Positions 22,901-36,361 are shown, numbered from the stretch's first letter. The stretch is DNA of 64,000 bases from Pseudoscleropodium purum (GCA_963969395.1 OZ017799.1:3164501-3228500), one strand, 5' to 3'. Notes: a model not told the origin generated them from the sequence alone. Numbers and translations are program-made.

Positions 22901-24240
22901 GGCAGAAAACAACTCTCAAAAAAAATTTAATTAAAATTTTTTTTTTGTATACATTGTGTTTTTATCTACATGAGAAGATTTGATTCATTCCATTTGGATT
23001 TGTTATACAAAAGTTACAAACAATCCATTAAGTGGAGCCAGTTGATAACAACAATGAGAATGATTATCGTAAACACCATGCCTCCATAAGCATTGTTTCA
23101 CGTTGTATTGTCAATACTAAAAACCTTCATTAATTACAAGTCAACCACACAACAATGCAACAATAAAAAAAACAAACAAAGGTAGCAACAATGGTGCAAA
23201 ATCTGTTGTACAACAAAATTGGGTGTTTTAAATGAGTTTTTAAGTATAATCCTAGGCATAAGATTACAAGTAATGACCTTTAAGACAATTTATAGCAAAA
23301 TTTTATTAGAAACATATGTATTTCTAATAAATTTTTACTAAAAACTTCCAAAAAAGTCATTACTTCAAATCTTATGTCTAGGATTGTCCTTAAAAACTCA
23401 CTTAAAACACTCCTATCTCTTGTAGTAATGTATTTGACACCAAATGCTTTCTACACCAAGTCTCTAAATTTATGAATACATATGAAAAAACTATGGATGA
23501 AGAGATGCAACGCTTGAGCTTGATTGCAAGTTGGGGCATGCTACAAAATTTTCTTGATTGTTGTAGGGCACCTCTAACAACTATTCTGGAGTGACAGTCT
23601 ATTGCAAGGTGCCATGCAAGGCACACCACAAGCAACAAGTGAGAATTTGTTAACATTTTTGAGGCACGGTTCTAGCCCAAGTTGCTGTTCTAAATAAATG
23701 CCAATGACTTCTCATGAAACGTCTTACTTGGCAAGATTTGTAGTTACAGGACATCATGATGATCTTGAAAGCGGTTGCAGGTTCCAATGTTTTACCCTAA
23801 TACCCAGTTCTTTTTCATGGCCAGGTCAGTCACCACAACGGTAGTTTGGAAGGAGCGGCGGTATGAAGAGAGGATACCTAATTTGCAACTTCCCTGAAAT
23901 AAAAGCACTGGTAAGTACTGGTCTGAAGAAACCTTATCATGATCAAGGATGGGATGTAATTACCAGCAAGATACTCTTAAGGATTTCCAGAGATTTTTAT
24001 ATTGGTATTTCTGAGTTCTGACTCACTAAGAAAGATAGAATAACTTGGGTTCTTTGTGAGTAGAAACATCAATGATTTTATTTATTTAAAAAAAAACTTA
24101 CCTCTGCTGTTGAGCATTTAACAATTGATAAAATACATAAGTTCCTGAGGAGCTCGTCATTCTCATAGGTTGTGATTTGTAACAGGGACAGGAAATATTT
24201 GTATCAAGACTCGTTTCTACAAATGGAAGACATGGTTGGC
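22901..24240. other. Non-coding DNA between the CACTA element and RadA
   Basis: A+T-rich, with a hairpin MITE at 23221-23412. Short frames only. The last few hundred bases are presumably the 3' UTR and downstream region of RadA. Confidence 0.5.
23221..23412. mobile_element. Foldback (hairpin) MITE
   Basis: A 192-bp near-perfect palindrome. GGGTGTTTTAAATGAGTTTT at the left pairs with the complement of AAAACTCACTTAAAACACTC at the right, and pairing continues through cctag(g/a)cataagatt to a centre near AACATATG at about 23315. No frame inside. No convincing target-site duplication could be read. Confidence 0.75.
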
Positions 24241-27200
24241 CTAATTTCTCAGAAAGAGCTTTTCAATAACTTCCTTGATATCAGCACACGGTATCGTAAT
24301 GAAATCAGCTCCTACAGTTCCTCTCAAGGCTTTCGCAGCTGACTTTGGCACCACGCATTTCTTGAAGCCCAATTTCGCGGCCTCTAGTAATCGTCTTTCC
24401 ATTTGTCCGACCTGGACCAAATACAACATTCTATTGAGAAGCTATTCACGGCAATAGCTAGAATATACCATGTGATTGTTAAAATTCAAGAATTATTAAA
24501 GGGCAAAACTAAGCTTGATATAATAGACAACCGTACTGCTGAAAACTAAAACAAGTGTTGGCAAATAGGTGATTACCGATCGAAGTTCACCACCCAAGCC
24601 AATTTCCCCAATGAAAGCCATGTCTCGATCCACAGCTTGCTCTAGATAGCTGCAGCAATGATTCAGCTGTAAGACGGTGATAGCTGAAAAAACCAACACT
24701 AACAAGACCGATGCAATATTGCTGGCAAATAATTAATTCAGCTTTCATACTAATTGAACCTGGAAGTGCCCAAACTAAAAATAGAATGTTCGCTGTGGAA
24801 GTCAATAGTGGATTAGAGTAACTTTCCAAACATACTTTTTATCATTCCGAAGTGCAGGGTATGATTATTCTTTCTATTGTTACGTCTTTGTCTCTTCCTT
24901 GAAGCTTCTTAAATGAATTATTTCAACTCGTATAGATATGGAAGGAGCCACTTTTGGTCATGTGGGCACTTAAGGATGCATTATCGTTGTATAACCATGT
25001 AGTTTGAAGAGCATATTTACAGATAATGAATCATGTATCACTCGCTATCGAGATGGCCAGTTTAAGTATGAGTGGAGGAAGGAAACGAACCTGCTGCAAA
25101 TTGCCACAGCAATGGCAACATCGGCTGCGGGTTCTCGTAATTGTAATCCCCCCACCACGTTTATAAAGACATCCTGCGGATAAAGATAAAGACACGATAT
25201 ATTTAACTGGTACCGTTATTAATAATTTCGGAGATCAGCAATCATCAAACTAGTAATATCTAGATGTGTAGTCAAATTAAAGCTCACCGTACAGATACGA
25301 CAGTGGTAAGCATGATTGGTGCAAATAAAATGCAAATCATCTCAGTTTATTCACCTGATTCGAGAGCTTCAAAGTTGCTTGCTTAACAAGCACCTGGATG
25401 ACAGTCACAAATTAGGATTAGGACAGAAAAAGAGCTTTGAAAGAGTTCAGATTAAAATCTCTACCGTCGAGGTGAGATCCATAAACTGGACACGAGAAAA
25501 CATGGAAACTTACAGCAAGGAGCAGAGAAAGACGTTGAGCATCAACGCCATTTGCAGTTCGCCTTCCTGATTGCTGTCCAACAGATGAGCAGAGAGCCTA
25601 GACACACAAGGGAGAGAAAACATCAGATCTGCATCCAAGTACTACAAGTAGCAAGTTAAAGGCCCATTCTGTTCTGGCACTTCAGCATTTTGCGCCACTC
25701 CTCAACCATAGAGCAGCCGTAAATTACGAGGGATTCAACTAGGCCCTGAAACTCATAGTGTGAAGCTAACTTCAGCCTTTGGAGACATTTTAGCCCACAG
25801 TATAATTGGACTCCACTACGGTAGAGGGACCTTATTCCATTTCCCGTCCCAATGACGTTCCATAAAAATGCACCTAAACGGCCGTTTGAAAAGCGTCATT
25901 TAAGATTGTAAATCCAATGCATTGACCAATCAAGTTCTTGTTTTTGTCATGTTTTTGAGATGCTCCGCATGGTCACAATTACACGACTTTAGAGGGTTGT
26001 ATACAGGTTTTTCATATTTACGAAAGTAAACAAATATTGAATTTTCTGAATTTTCATTGAAAGTCCATCATTTCTACTTCCGACACTTCCTCAAAATTTC
26101 AGATCTATTACTCCAGTTTAGGGTGTCTCGAAGGTCGGTAAAAGGGTCCTCTACCTTAATCCTCACCCAAAGAAATTTCGAGCACAGGTGTACCGTATGC
26201 TAGAGAAGAACTAGGCCACAAAAAACGTCGGAGAAGGTTTCAATCATCACTTCCAACAGTACTTCCAAGCAACCCTTAAACGTCATGCATTTTGTCCCTT
26301 AAAAGTACCTGAACTTCAAGTAGGATGGGACGAGAGCCCTCCATAGTAACAGCCACAGCAGCAGAAGCTGCATTTGTAGAATCCTGGTTGCGTGCACTGA
26401 GAAAAAGCTCACTAGGAGATGCAACAGCTGCTAGACCTTCTTGCACCATCTCAAAGACTCCCACCTACAAATGAAAGTTATGATCCTCAGCAGAAATTTC
26501 ACGAAAGAAGCAAAACAAAGCAACGGGACTTCAATTAATCAAGAGCTCCGACACAACATAAGGAAATGTTGAGATAACTACCTCGTCAGTGGAACCATAA
26601 CGATTCTTGACAACGCGCAGAAGGCGGTGAGATTGCAATCGCTCACCCTGCATCATCGATTTTTTTGGTTTAGGGTTTAAAATGAGTCCAGGATCTTGTA
26701 AAACAGTTACAAATCTCAATACTAAGACAAATTTCTAAGTGGACTTAGATACCTGAAGTCTAAAAAGCATTGAGAGCATTATGAAAAAGTGTTCTGCAAT
26801 AGAGCCCGAAAAAATGCTCCAGGACTCGGTCGCTTCTCAGGGACAAATGCTACAATACGGAATGAAGAAGTTGATTTCCAATTCAGGTGGATGGAGAACA
26901 AACCTCCATATAGAGCACAACATCGACCACATGCTCTAAAATTTTAGGTCCTGCAATATCGCCACCTTTGGTCACATGCCCCACCTACAAAAATCAAAAT
27001 CCAGTTATCATTGGAGCGAAAATACAAAGTTTCATGTCTGCAGATAGTATTTAGCTTCAGTAATTCATAGCTGCAAATTTTTTTGTGATCAACTGGGTGC
27101 AAACATTTTAGATAAAAGCAAGTTCCTTCGACAAAAAAATTATCTGTCTATTTTGAGCTTACCAGAAAAATTGGAACTTTCGTCTGTTTCGCAACTCTCA

Positions 27201-30044
27201 GCAAGGCAGTGGCACACTCGCGTACCTGCACTTGCATCCAGTGTAGAAGTTTAGATATGTAGATCGCTGAAGTCCCGATCATGTATTGGGATGACAAGGT
27301 CAGAAGCTTTGATTCAGCCTAAGGACACGCAATGTTCTGACTCTGCATCTAATGGTACATTTTATTATCAGCCTTCTAATGAAATTCACTCTGTGTCAGA
27401 CACTTCTTTGGTAAATGTCCTTAAGGAAGTAGTTTGATGAACAACCTGACTAACACTTCCAGCACTACCATTAGCTTCTGCAAGGAAAACTGTTTGTATA
27501 GAATCGACAATTACAGCCCGAGGATGAATTTCTGTTATTGCGTCGATCACTAGCTGCAAAAAATAAGCATTGTAAGCGTCATAACAAAACTTTGCTTCAG
27601 ATGCGAGATTATAGATTGAGATCAAGCGTGCACAATATAAAACACCAAAAACATTCGGTCATTGAGTACACCATCCATATAGTAGCCATGAACACACAAT
27701 ATCTACATTAACTGACCATTACGCGCATAAAGAATATAAGGTCTTCAAACTGGAACTGGAGATAAAGTACAAAGGGGATAGTCAAGATGGCGGGCATAGC
27801 GAACCTCTAAATCAGTTGCGGAGTATAGAAAAAGGTCATGCGCTCTTATATCCAATCGATCAGCTCGGTTGCTTATCTGCTCCACACTCTGTTCCCCACC
27901 CACGGAAAAGAAAATATCACACAACAGTTGTCAAAGACTTCTTCTTATGGTTCATCATCGTAGGTCAAATGGTCAAATGGCCTTCCGATGAAAGTACTTA
28001 TGAATGCATTGCAAAGCACCACATATGACACCAGGTGTGACGTACTGCAGTCTTCATCACTAATATGTAGGAAATAAAAGATTCTTTTGAGTGTTCATCA
28101 CGACCCTCTTGGTTGAAAGATGCAGGAACTTCAATATACTTAAAAATCAGATCAGAGAACTTGCGCAGACCATTGTCAAAACCCAAACAAAAGCGCGTAC
28201 ATGTCACAAATTGGGCAAAACGATCGAACAATAATATACTGCGTCATTTCAAAGAAAGTGGAAACCTACCTCTTCCCCTGAAACATAAAGAACAGGGCCA
28301 GGACCTTGCTCTTCAGTTCCCTCCGCAATGAGGCCCGCTACCTGGTCCCCAAAATCAATGCGCCAATCTTTACAGCAGTTTGGGAAGAGAGGCAGTGAAA
28401 CACTTCACCAGCTTAAAAAGCCAGATGCAAGTGGCCAAGACCATCCATGGAGGGGCTTCAATAAAGCTCCCGCAGAAAGCAATATGATTCAAAGGACCAG
28501 AAACCTTGCTGAACTCGTATTTGGTTGCCATTGCAAATCTCAAAAGAAGAAACTCACTCACTCACTTTCCTGAGAGCAAATGAACTATCCCACTCAGCAT
28601 AGATCTACATGAACTGCCGTGACATTCAGAAACATTAGGAAGCACCTTGACAAGCAAAATCACATTAACAAGAGCCATTTCGACTATGTAAAACAACTTC
28701 TTACTTTGAAAGAATAGCATCACCACATGAAGGGTACGAAGACAAAACATAACCTGTAGTAAAAGAGTACTCTTGCCAACACCCGGGTCCCCACCTACAA
28801 GAATCAATGAACCTGGAACTCCACGACGACCAACAATTAAAGATCACTACACACGTGTACAACAGCACCTGTTGTTCAGGCAAACCTAAATACTAGGCCA
28901 AAGTTGACATTCTAAACAACAAATGTGGCTGTATTCATAAGATCGACAGTAACCTGGAACAAGACCTCCACCCAAAACCCTTCCAATTTCCTGACCGGTG
29001 TCCCCGTCCCTGTCACAATGTCGAAAGGGAATAGTCTTAGAAACCTTATCAAGAGGAACAAGTCAGGAACCATCTCCGCTTCCTTCTGTGCATAATTCCT
29101 AACCTCACACAACAATTACTAGAATGGATCGTAGCCAACCACAAGCATGGAGAAGAACTTGAAATCCACCAGACAAGCATTCATTCAGAAACAACTTCAA
29201 AAGAAAATGCAAAAGCAAAGAGAATTTGGATTCATACAATGGCAGACGCCAATGCAGATTTGAATGACCGGTAGCCACATCTGACAACCGCTGAGGGCCA
29301 CCATCCACATTTTCAAACCACGCACGTCCACGAGAAGATTTCTTAACACCTAATACAGGGGTGATTTTACATAAATGTTTCGTCCGTCAGAAACCTCAAA
29401 TGCAAGGCAAAAAAACTTTAATACGTACAAAAAAAAGAAGTAATTCAAATAAACCGGTTTCATTTACAAGAACACATCAAATGACATAAATCTAGAAGGG
29501 GCATGTTAAGAAAACCAATTTATGTACTTGTAAAAAATCATCACTGACCTGCATTAGCCTGCGAGAGTACCAGATTCTCCACGGCTCTTGCTCCTGCTCC
29601 CCCCCTTTTCCCACTATTGCCGGTTGCCTCCTTAAACTCCTTCATAGAGTTCATGGCTTTACAGTTTCTACATTGACCCCACCACTGTGTATACGACTCT
29701 CCACAATCCTCACACACCCAATGTGTCTTGGTCTTGGGAGCTGCCTTCTTACGTCCTAAGCCTGTAAAATCCCTAGCAGCTGCCACAGTAGTACTGATTC
29801 TCCTCTTCCTAGAATCCACACGTGATTGCTCGCCAAACAAGAGGCTTCCGGAAGTAAGCCTCTGGGAGCTTAGATCACTATCCGAAATCGGCCTAGCATT
29901 GAGAAATGATAAATGTCTGGAGCTTAATGACCAGATGCATTTCTGGGATAGTATCCGGGCTTGCGTCTGTAAAGCCCGAGAGGTGATTTTTGTACATAGG
30001 GTTACATTCAGAGCATGTAGCGCTCCAACTTTGAGTCCCCTCAT
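24241..30044 (-). CDS. RADA: Organellar RadA/Sms DNA-recombination ATPase
   Basis: Sixteen exons on the minus strand join in phase into 600 aa: 29549-30044, 29238-29349, 28954-29009, 28754-28812, 28270-28341, 27805-27888, 27446-27553, 27163-27225, 26904-26984, 26582-26647, 26309-26464, 25514-25597, 25355-25393, 25091-25173, 24577-24649, 24241-24411. All use GT-AG. An arginine/serine-rich N-terminus looks like an organelle transit peptide. A C4 zinc finger (CEDC at 111-114, CRNC at 125-128) precedes the RecA-like ATPase: Walker [11 protein letters not shown] at 228-237, Walker B VIVD around 307-310, and the RadA-specific KNRYG at 391-395 (bacterial KNRFG). The Lon-like C-terminal domain runs to the end ([22 protein letters not shown]). 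In bacteria and plants RadA processes recombination intermediates by branch migration; here a mitochondrial and/or plastid role is inferred. All key residues are present. Confidence 0.95.
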
Positions 30045-30821
30045 CACGCCTCCTGCACAATTTAACAATCAGAGGTAGGGTTTAGGGCGTTTCGCGTTAC
30101 TTATAATCTGCCCTAAATTCGGCTCACAAACCTCAGAATTCAAGTTCATAGAGGCGTAATGCTTCGTGAAATTGCTCAATGTGGTCTACCATAGCTGATT
30201 AGGCATGGTTGAGCAATTTTCCACCGCGTTCAATAAACCCTAAACCCTACTCTGGTTACTCAAATCAAAGACTCGTATGGAATTATCTTCCCTAAATTCT
30301 GAGAATTCAAGGGATAAGTTGGACGCAATACTTCGTGAAATTGATCAATGTGGTCTATTATAGCTGATTAGGCATAGTTGAACATTTTCTTCTACCGCAT
30401 TTGATAAACCCCAAACCCTACTCAGGTAGTTCAACTCAAACACTGGCAAGACATTATCTGCCCTAAATTCTGAGAATTCATGGGTATAGACGCGTAATAC
30501 TTCGCGAAATTGCTCAATGTGGTCTACCATGTATAGCTGATTGGAAATAGTCGAGCATTTTCTTCTACCGCATTTGATAAACCCTAAACCCTACTCTGGA
30601 TGGCTCAATCCAAAAACCGGTGTGACATTCTGTCCTCAATTCTGCTCACACCCATTTCCACAACAAATCAAATCTCAAGATTCAAGCAAATAAACGCGTG
30701 AATGCTTCAATGTGGTGTCCCACAGCTGATTGGACATAGTTCAGCATTTTTTCTACTGATTCTATAAACCTTAAATCCTACTCTGGTTGCTCAAACAATG
30801 ACTGGTGTGATTGTGACTTAC
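30045..30821 (-). promoter_or_regulatory. RADA: RadA upstream region, possible leader intron, with telobox words
   Basis: Sequence directly 5' of the RadA ATG. An acceptor-like TTGTGCAG ends at 30053 and a donor-like TTTTC|GTAAGT starts an intron at 30821, so this may be a leader intron. It contains four diverged tandem units, three of which carry AAACC(C/T)(T/C)AAACCC(T)A-type telobox words (about 30236, 30407 and 30579). Teloboxes are common near transcription starts of plant housekeeping genes. Confidence 0.45.
30101..30800. repeat. Four diverged tandem repeats of about 170-180 bp
   Basis: The same order of words recurs four times: (c)cctaaattc, a gaattca word, cg(c/t)aatacttcg(t/c)gaaatt, caatgtggtctaccat, agctgatt(a/g)g, agcattttctt, then aaaccctaaaccctactct. 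The first word occurs at about 30112, 30290, 30461 and 30633. Copies 2 and 3 are the most alike; copy 4 is the most diverged. Confidence 0.85.
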
Positions 30822-30965
30822 GAAAACCAACAATCGGCTCTGCGGTTGTGTGTTGGCTTGCTGTAGATCATCACGTGAAAGCATACCCCGAGGACCCGAT
30901 TCACGTCGATGTTTGAAAATTTGAATCTGAAGCACCGCGACGGAAGAATTCCTAGGTGTGATCAA
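30822..30965 (-). other. Possible first exon upstream of RadA
   Basis: A minus-strand frame contains ATG at 30884 and 21 codons (starting MLSRDDLQQAN) and ends at a good donor TTC|GTAAGT. If spliced to the acceptor at 30053, the frame would read two more codons and stop at a TGA overlapping the RadA ATG (TGATG), so this would be a short upstream ORF. It could also be a fragment of an unrelated gene. Confidence 0.25.
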
Positions 30966-31149
30966 ATCTTAATAGTATCACGAGAATTGCACTATGTGAA
31001 TGTTTTTGATGTGGATGCGCAGTCTCATCTTCCTCCCTTTTCTCCAGAAAGGCTTGCTGAGAAGACTCAGTTCGTTTCACACTGCGATCCAAGTCCCACT
31101 TTTCAAACTTCAAACTTCAAAGCTCCTCGATCTGTATTTGTGAAAATTT

Positions 31150-32986
31150 GAAATTAGTGTGAATTTTTTAATATAAAGTGAAAAGAAAATCGTATCTAAT
31201 AGAAAATATGCTTCAAAAATTTGGAAATTTCTCTACAAGACTAGTGCATATAATAAAATAATGTAGAACATCATAGTGCAAAAACATTCAGTGTGTTATT
31301 ATAAAATTTAAAAACTAGTTGTCCATAGTAATAGGTCTAAAGTTGTATTAAGCTATTCAATTTTAGGAATTCTAAGAACTCAAAATTTCAACTTGGTATA
31401 AAAACTACTCTTAATAAACTTCATTTCATTAGTTGGATTCAAATATTAAAAAGAACATTTCTATGACTAAAATTAAGAGAAAGAAACATGAGCAAAAGTT
31501 GCTCAAATACCAAAAAAATGTCATTTTCTTATGTAGTGTATTTTTCAATTTGTCATTTTCTAATTTAAGAAAGTCAAAAATATCACTAAGAGGCAATATT
31601 CAACAAATTGTGAACCAAAAATTATTTTAGAAGTTATTTTTTCCCTTTGATACCTAGATGAATTGATTCAAAAGATTGCACGTAAATCATGAAGTAATGA
31701 GTGACCTTGCTAGTCACATTGCTAAAGAATAGACTAAAATCAACTCCTAGAATGTAGATTTGGAGTTCTTAAGGTAAATTAAATTATGGCTTTAGAAGAA
31801 TTTGAACATAAGATCTTCATTTTTACAAAAAAAATCTTGTTTTCATTTCTATTTGACTTCAATAATGCAAACCCTTGCACAATAATTATAAAGTGTCAAC
31901 TAACCTTGCTATTGTGGATAATTGAGGTAAAAACATCAAAAACCATCCTTCTATTCACTCTTGACAAGTCAAACTTTCACTAAAAGTGTCTCTCAAAAGT
32001 GTCATTAAAAACATTTCCATATTTTATTGCAATTGGTTGACTTTTGATTCTTTCAAATTTAGGATTTAGAACCAAGCTATATCATGGGTTCAATGACCTA
32101 GGGAATTCCACTTTGAAAATTCCTATAAATTACTTGTATTATCCAAAAATTCTAATTATTTTTTAAAAAATTCATAATTTTCAAGTGCTAATACTTCAAA
32201 AAATTCTAGAGAAAGGTGCATCCAACTGTATTGAATTGTTTATTTTGCAAATTTTGAGTGTTTTCATATTAGCAAATTTTACACATATTTGTCAAAAAAA
32301 TAAGATAAGTGGGCTAGACATTTGAAATTCTTCACATTTTCTTATATCAGTATATAGAAATAGGTAAGTCACTTTCTCCATGAGTATCTCATACATCATC
32401 ACAAGTCATAGGTAAGAATGCAAGTAATATATAAAAGTAAAAGGTAGGAGATACAATAATCCAAGTAGGATATGCAAATTAGGACATGAAAGAGTCATAA
32501 ATCACTTACAGTCAAGTCAAATGCATTAAATAATTTCACAGTTGCATTTTAGACCTCATTTAAGGATAGTAAAATAATTTTTTCAAAACTTAATAAACTA
32601 GTATAATATAGGAAATTAAATTGTCTTTCAGCTCTAAAAATTTGTTTGTGATTTTAGAGCTTGCAATCAAAAGTTATGGACTAACCTAAATTTTGAAAAA
32701 GGTAGGGAAGAACAAATGTTGTCATACATTGTTTCTTTACTTGTTCATATCATTCTATTAGAGACTTAGAATCACAAGCGGATTTTTGTCGATGAAACTC
32801 CAATTTATTTATCATTTTTTTTAGTTTACTAAAATTTGAAAAAAATGTATTTTACTATGCTTAAATGAGGTCTAAACTTTGAAGTTACACTATGAACACA
32901 ATTATTGCATTGTTTTCTTTGAGTAATCAAGGTCCCACTTTGCTTCAAATATCCCATATTTTTTTAGGATTGATGAAGAACAATGA
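31150..32986. other. A+T-rich gene-poor DNA
   Basis: No frame with coding character; short A/T-rich frames only. Nothing further recognised. Confidence 0.55.
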
Positions 32987-33263
32987 CATTAGAAAATTTT
33001 GGGGGCCTCCGGATGTTTGTGAGTTATCACAGCCTATGAACGCAAGGAACAAGTTCGGCGCAGCAATCTGACGTAGTCGAGACCTTGCCACATCATTGAC
33101 CAATTTTATTTTTTTTTAATTTTTTAATTTTTTAATTTTTTGCATTTGGAGACTAAAATTTATTTTTATTTATAAAAAAGAAAATTTTGATAGCGGGCCA
33201 TTCCCCTCGCTGGGGGAAACAGGCCCAAAACAGGCTTTTGGATCCCCCAAAACTCTGCTAATG
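32987..33263. mobile_element. MITE-like element, family 2, copy 1
   Basis: A 277-bp block starting CATTAGAAAATTTTGGGGGC and ending ...GATCCCCCAAAACTCTGCTAATG. The ends are inverted repeats of about 20 bases. The inside matches 36086-36361 in order: gagttatca/aagttatca, gaacg, a (c/t)tgacgt word, T-rich tract, caggc(cc)...aaacaggct. No coding capacity. No clear target-site duplication. Confidence 0.65.
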
Positions 33264-34677
33264 ACTTCACTATATTAGTGACCTCTCCATCATTCCTTCT
33301 CATAGCATATCAATGCAATAAGCCTCTTATATCACCATACAAAAAAACTTTGATACTTGATGGTGCTTGTGATACTTAATCAAATTTAAACATTTAAATT
33401 TTTGACATTATGTGACTTGAATATCATATGATTTCAACAGATGTAGATACTAATTTCCAAAGAATTGACACTACTTTCTAGAATTATTTTTTTGCTGAAC
33501 TTGCTAGTTGCCAACAATAGTCATGTTGCTAAAAAAAATGAACACAAATGGGTTTTGTTTTTTTTATCATATTTAGATGTACTTTGAACATTTATTTCTT
33601 GTAGCTCCCATGGTGAGACTCTAAAGACATTCATAATTCATTCAATAGACACCAAGACTCTTAGCTATTAACTTGTTTTATTGTCAACCCTTTAATTGTT
33701 CCAATCGTAATTGGGCTAGGATTTGAAGGTAGGATAGATATTGGCTCTACATTAGGTTTGTTTTATATTTTGGGTTAATCTAAGGACATGATGAAATCTA
33801 AGAACATTGTCATTGTGTGCATCAAAATCCTAGCCATCAAAGAACTTAGAATGAAAAATGCACAATTCAAGTTGGAATCTACATATAAATTATCTTTATT
33901 ACAACAAAATAATCAATTTTTACCAAGATAGGCCACTACTATTGTCCAAATCTTGCTTTTAATTTTTATTGACAATTACAATGTTGGCATAATAAATGAT
34001 GAATTTTTATTTATTTTACATTAAAGGAGACTTAAAATTCATTTGAAGATAAAAATAAAAAGGTATATAGGAGACTAAAAAATTGAACTACCATCTAAAA
34101 AAATGAATCTCTTCTCTAAACAAATGAAATTTTGGAACTTGAATTTGAAGGTGTTGATTATTGAATATTATAGTGTTTCAAGCTAGAAGATTTTTTTCTC
34201 CACTTAGTGAAAGAATAAACAAACCTCTTTCCCTTTTGGAGTGAGTTTTTATACTACACATAGTTTTATTATTATTTTTAATTTATATTTTACCATTGTA
34301 TATAATAACATGCTAGTTATATACCTACTAAGTTTCAAAAATAGAAAAAGGGTTCAAAAAATTCTACTTAAAGCTACTTACTCAGTTTCCCTTTTTCCCA
34401 AGCAACATAAGTTTTGATTTGAGCGATTTCAGTTATTGCACAACATGTTTTATTCTTGCAATAAGCAATGCAAGTCCCTCTTTATATTCAGTTTTTGAAA
34501 AGATTCACCTATAATTGAATTCATACAATTCCTACTCCATTTTATCATTTTGCAATCATTTAATGCATTAGAGACAAAAGTATTGTTTTTAATGCTTGCA
34601 CACATCTTTCAAATACATAGTAATCTTTTGTTTTTATGTATAAAATATTTGTTTCAAATTCAAACTTTAATTTGAAA

Positions 34678-34733
<56 letters not shown>

Positions 34734-36085
34734 ATATATATATAATAATTACAACACACTCATTTGAAAATATAAATCCTATAAGATAGTAGTATTTAAT
34801 GATTATGATAAGTATCTAAATATGGTTCATGAATATATTATGTCTACTCTATGAATTTCTTTAAAACTATATTTTAGAAACTATGTATTCTACACATCAA
34901 AAATCAATGCTTCTAAGTCATATGTCAAATGAAACTTGACATTTGATAACTTTTATTGAATGAAATATATTCTAATTTAGTGTAACCCCCTTATTTTGGA
35001 TAGTTTAATAATTTTAAATATAGTCAATGTTTTCTTAAGTACTATTACTTCAACCCTCAAAATTGGTATTGTATAATTGTCAATTGTCAAACTTCAACTT
35101 CAATATTTGTTTTTTCTACAATAAATGAACACAAAATAGTGTTTTATAAATGCTTTAAAGATGTATACACAAATTTTCTATATTAAAGAAATTTCAAGGA
35201 TCTTTGAATGCACATTAAAAGAACTATGAATTTCTCTCTTAAGAATTTTTGAGTTTTTAAGTCAAATAAATTCCACTAAATTCAAAAATGTACTTTAAGA
35301 GTCTCAGTATTTTACACAAGGTGAAAATTTCTATGTAGAAAATTGAAGTGGTAAACCTCATTGAAATGTTATGTTTACATTTGTATGTTTAAAATTATAA
35401 ATTCAATATACGAGAATTATTGTTAATAAATATTTTTTTGAATACTATGAATCATTAATATTAAGAAATAGAACAAAACCAAAATTGGTTACTAAATTTT
35501 GTATTATTAGATGGGATCAAGTTTAATTGATATAATTTCAAGGCCAAAAATGACTTAAATAACAAGAAGAAAAAAATTGGCTCTAATATTGGATGATAGA
35601 AATTGTATTTTCTTTGAAGATCCTTCCAAATCATGCAAAGATGTCAAGTCAATGACAAAATTTTGGCAAATTTTGAAGTAGTCACTATTGTTCACTACCA
35701 TGTTGCAATTACTTTTTAAATTTCATTTGTATTTTGGTCTAGATTTTGGTGGATCAATGTTCAAATTTTGATTTCTAATATCCAATAAGGAATACACTTT
35801 CAATGCCAATCCTCTCAAAATTTATCTCCATGTGAATAAATAATTCATTTTACAAGTATAAAAGTGGAGATGCCCTTACTTTGTTGTAGTACATTTCAAG
35901 TGGTTCTATAAACTAGGTGAAAATGATTCAATCATTTATTTGTTTGTCCATGAGTTTTGACATTTTGAACACCAAATTAAAAAAATGACTAAAGACACAT
36001 TGACAAACAAAGTGTGGATGGTCCTAGGTCCCTTTTACAATCAAATTTGGTTAAAGGTTATGAGTTGTGAATAAGAAAAATATAG
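33264..36085. other. A+T-rich gene-poor DNA
   Basis: Many stops in all frames. A long poly-C/poly-A tract is at 34678-34731. Nothing else recognised. Confidence 0.5.
34678..34731. repeat. Homopolymer tract: about 21 C then about 33 A
   Basis: An unbroken C run joined to an unbroken A run and followed by (TA)n. Length here is likely to vary or be mis-estimated in assembly. Confidence 0.9.
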
Positions 36086-36361
36086 CATTAGAAGAGATTT
36101 GGGGGCTCCAAGAGACTACAAGTTATCAAGCCTTGCAAATGTTGTGAACGTAGCCAGTAGTGTAGTCTGACGTGGCTAAGAGAGTGCCATATCATTTCCC
36201 CTAAAAAAATTAAATTTTCTTTTCAATTTCTTTTTGCATTCTAAAAATTTAATTTTTTTCAATTTTTTTTGGGAACAACCAATTGTATTCTTTGTAATGG
36301 GGGAACAATAATGGAAATAGGCTCGAAACAGGCTGTTATTGCCCACAAATCTCCCCTAATG
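36086..36361. mobile_element. MITE-like element, family 2, copy 2
   Basis: A 276-bp block from CATTAGAAGAGATTTGGGGG to ...CACAAATCTCCCCTAATG, with inverted-repeat ends like copy 1 and nearly the same length. Pairing may extend outward by three bases (TAGCATTAG / CTAATGCTA). Confidence 0.65.
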
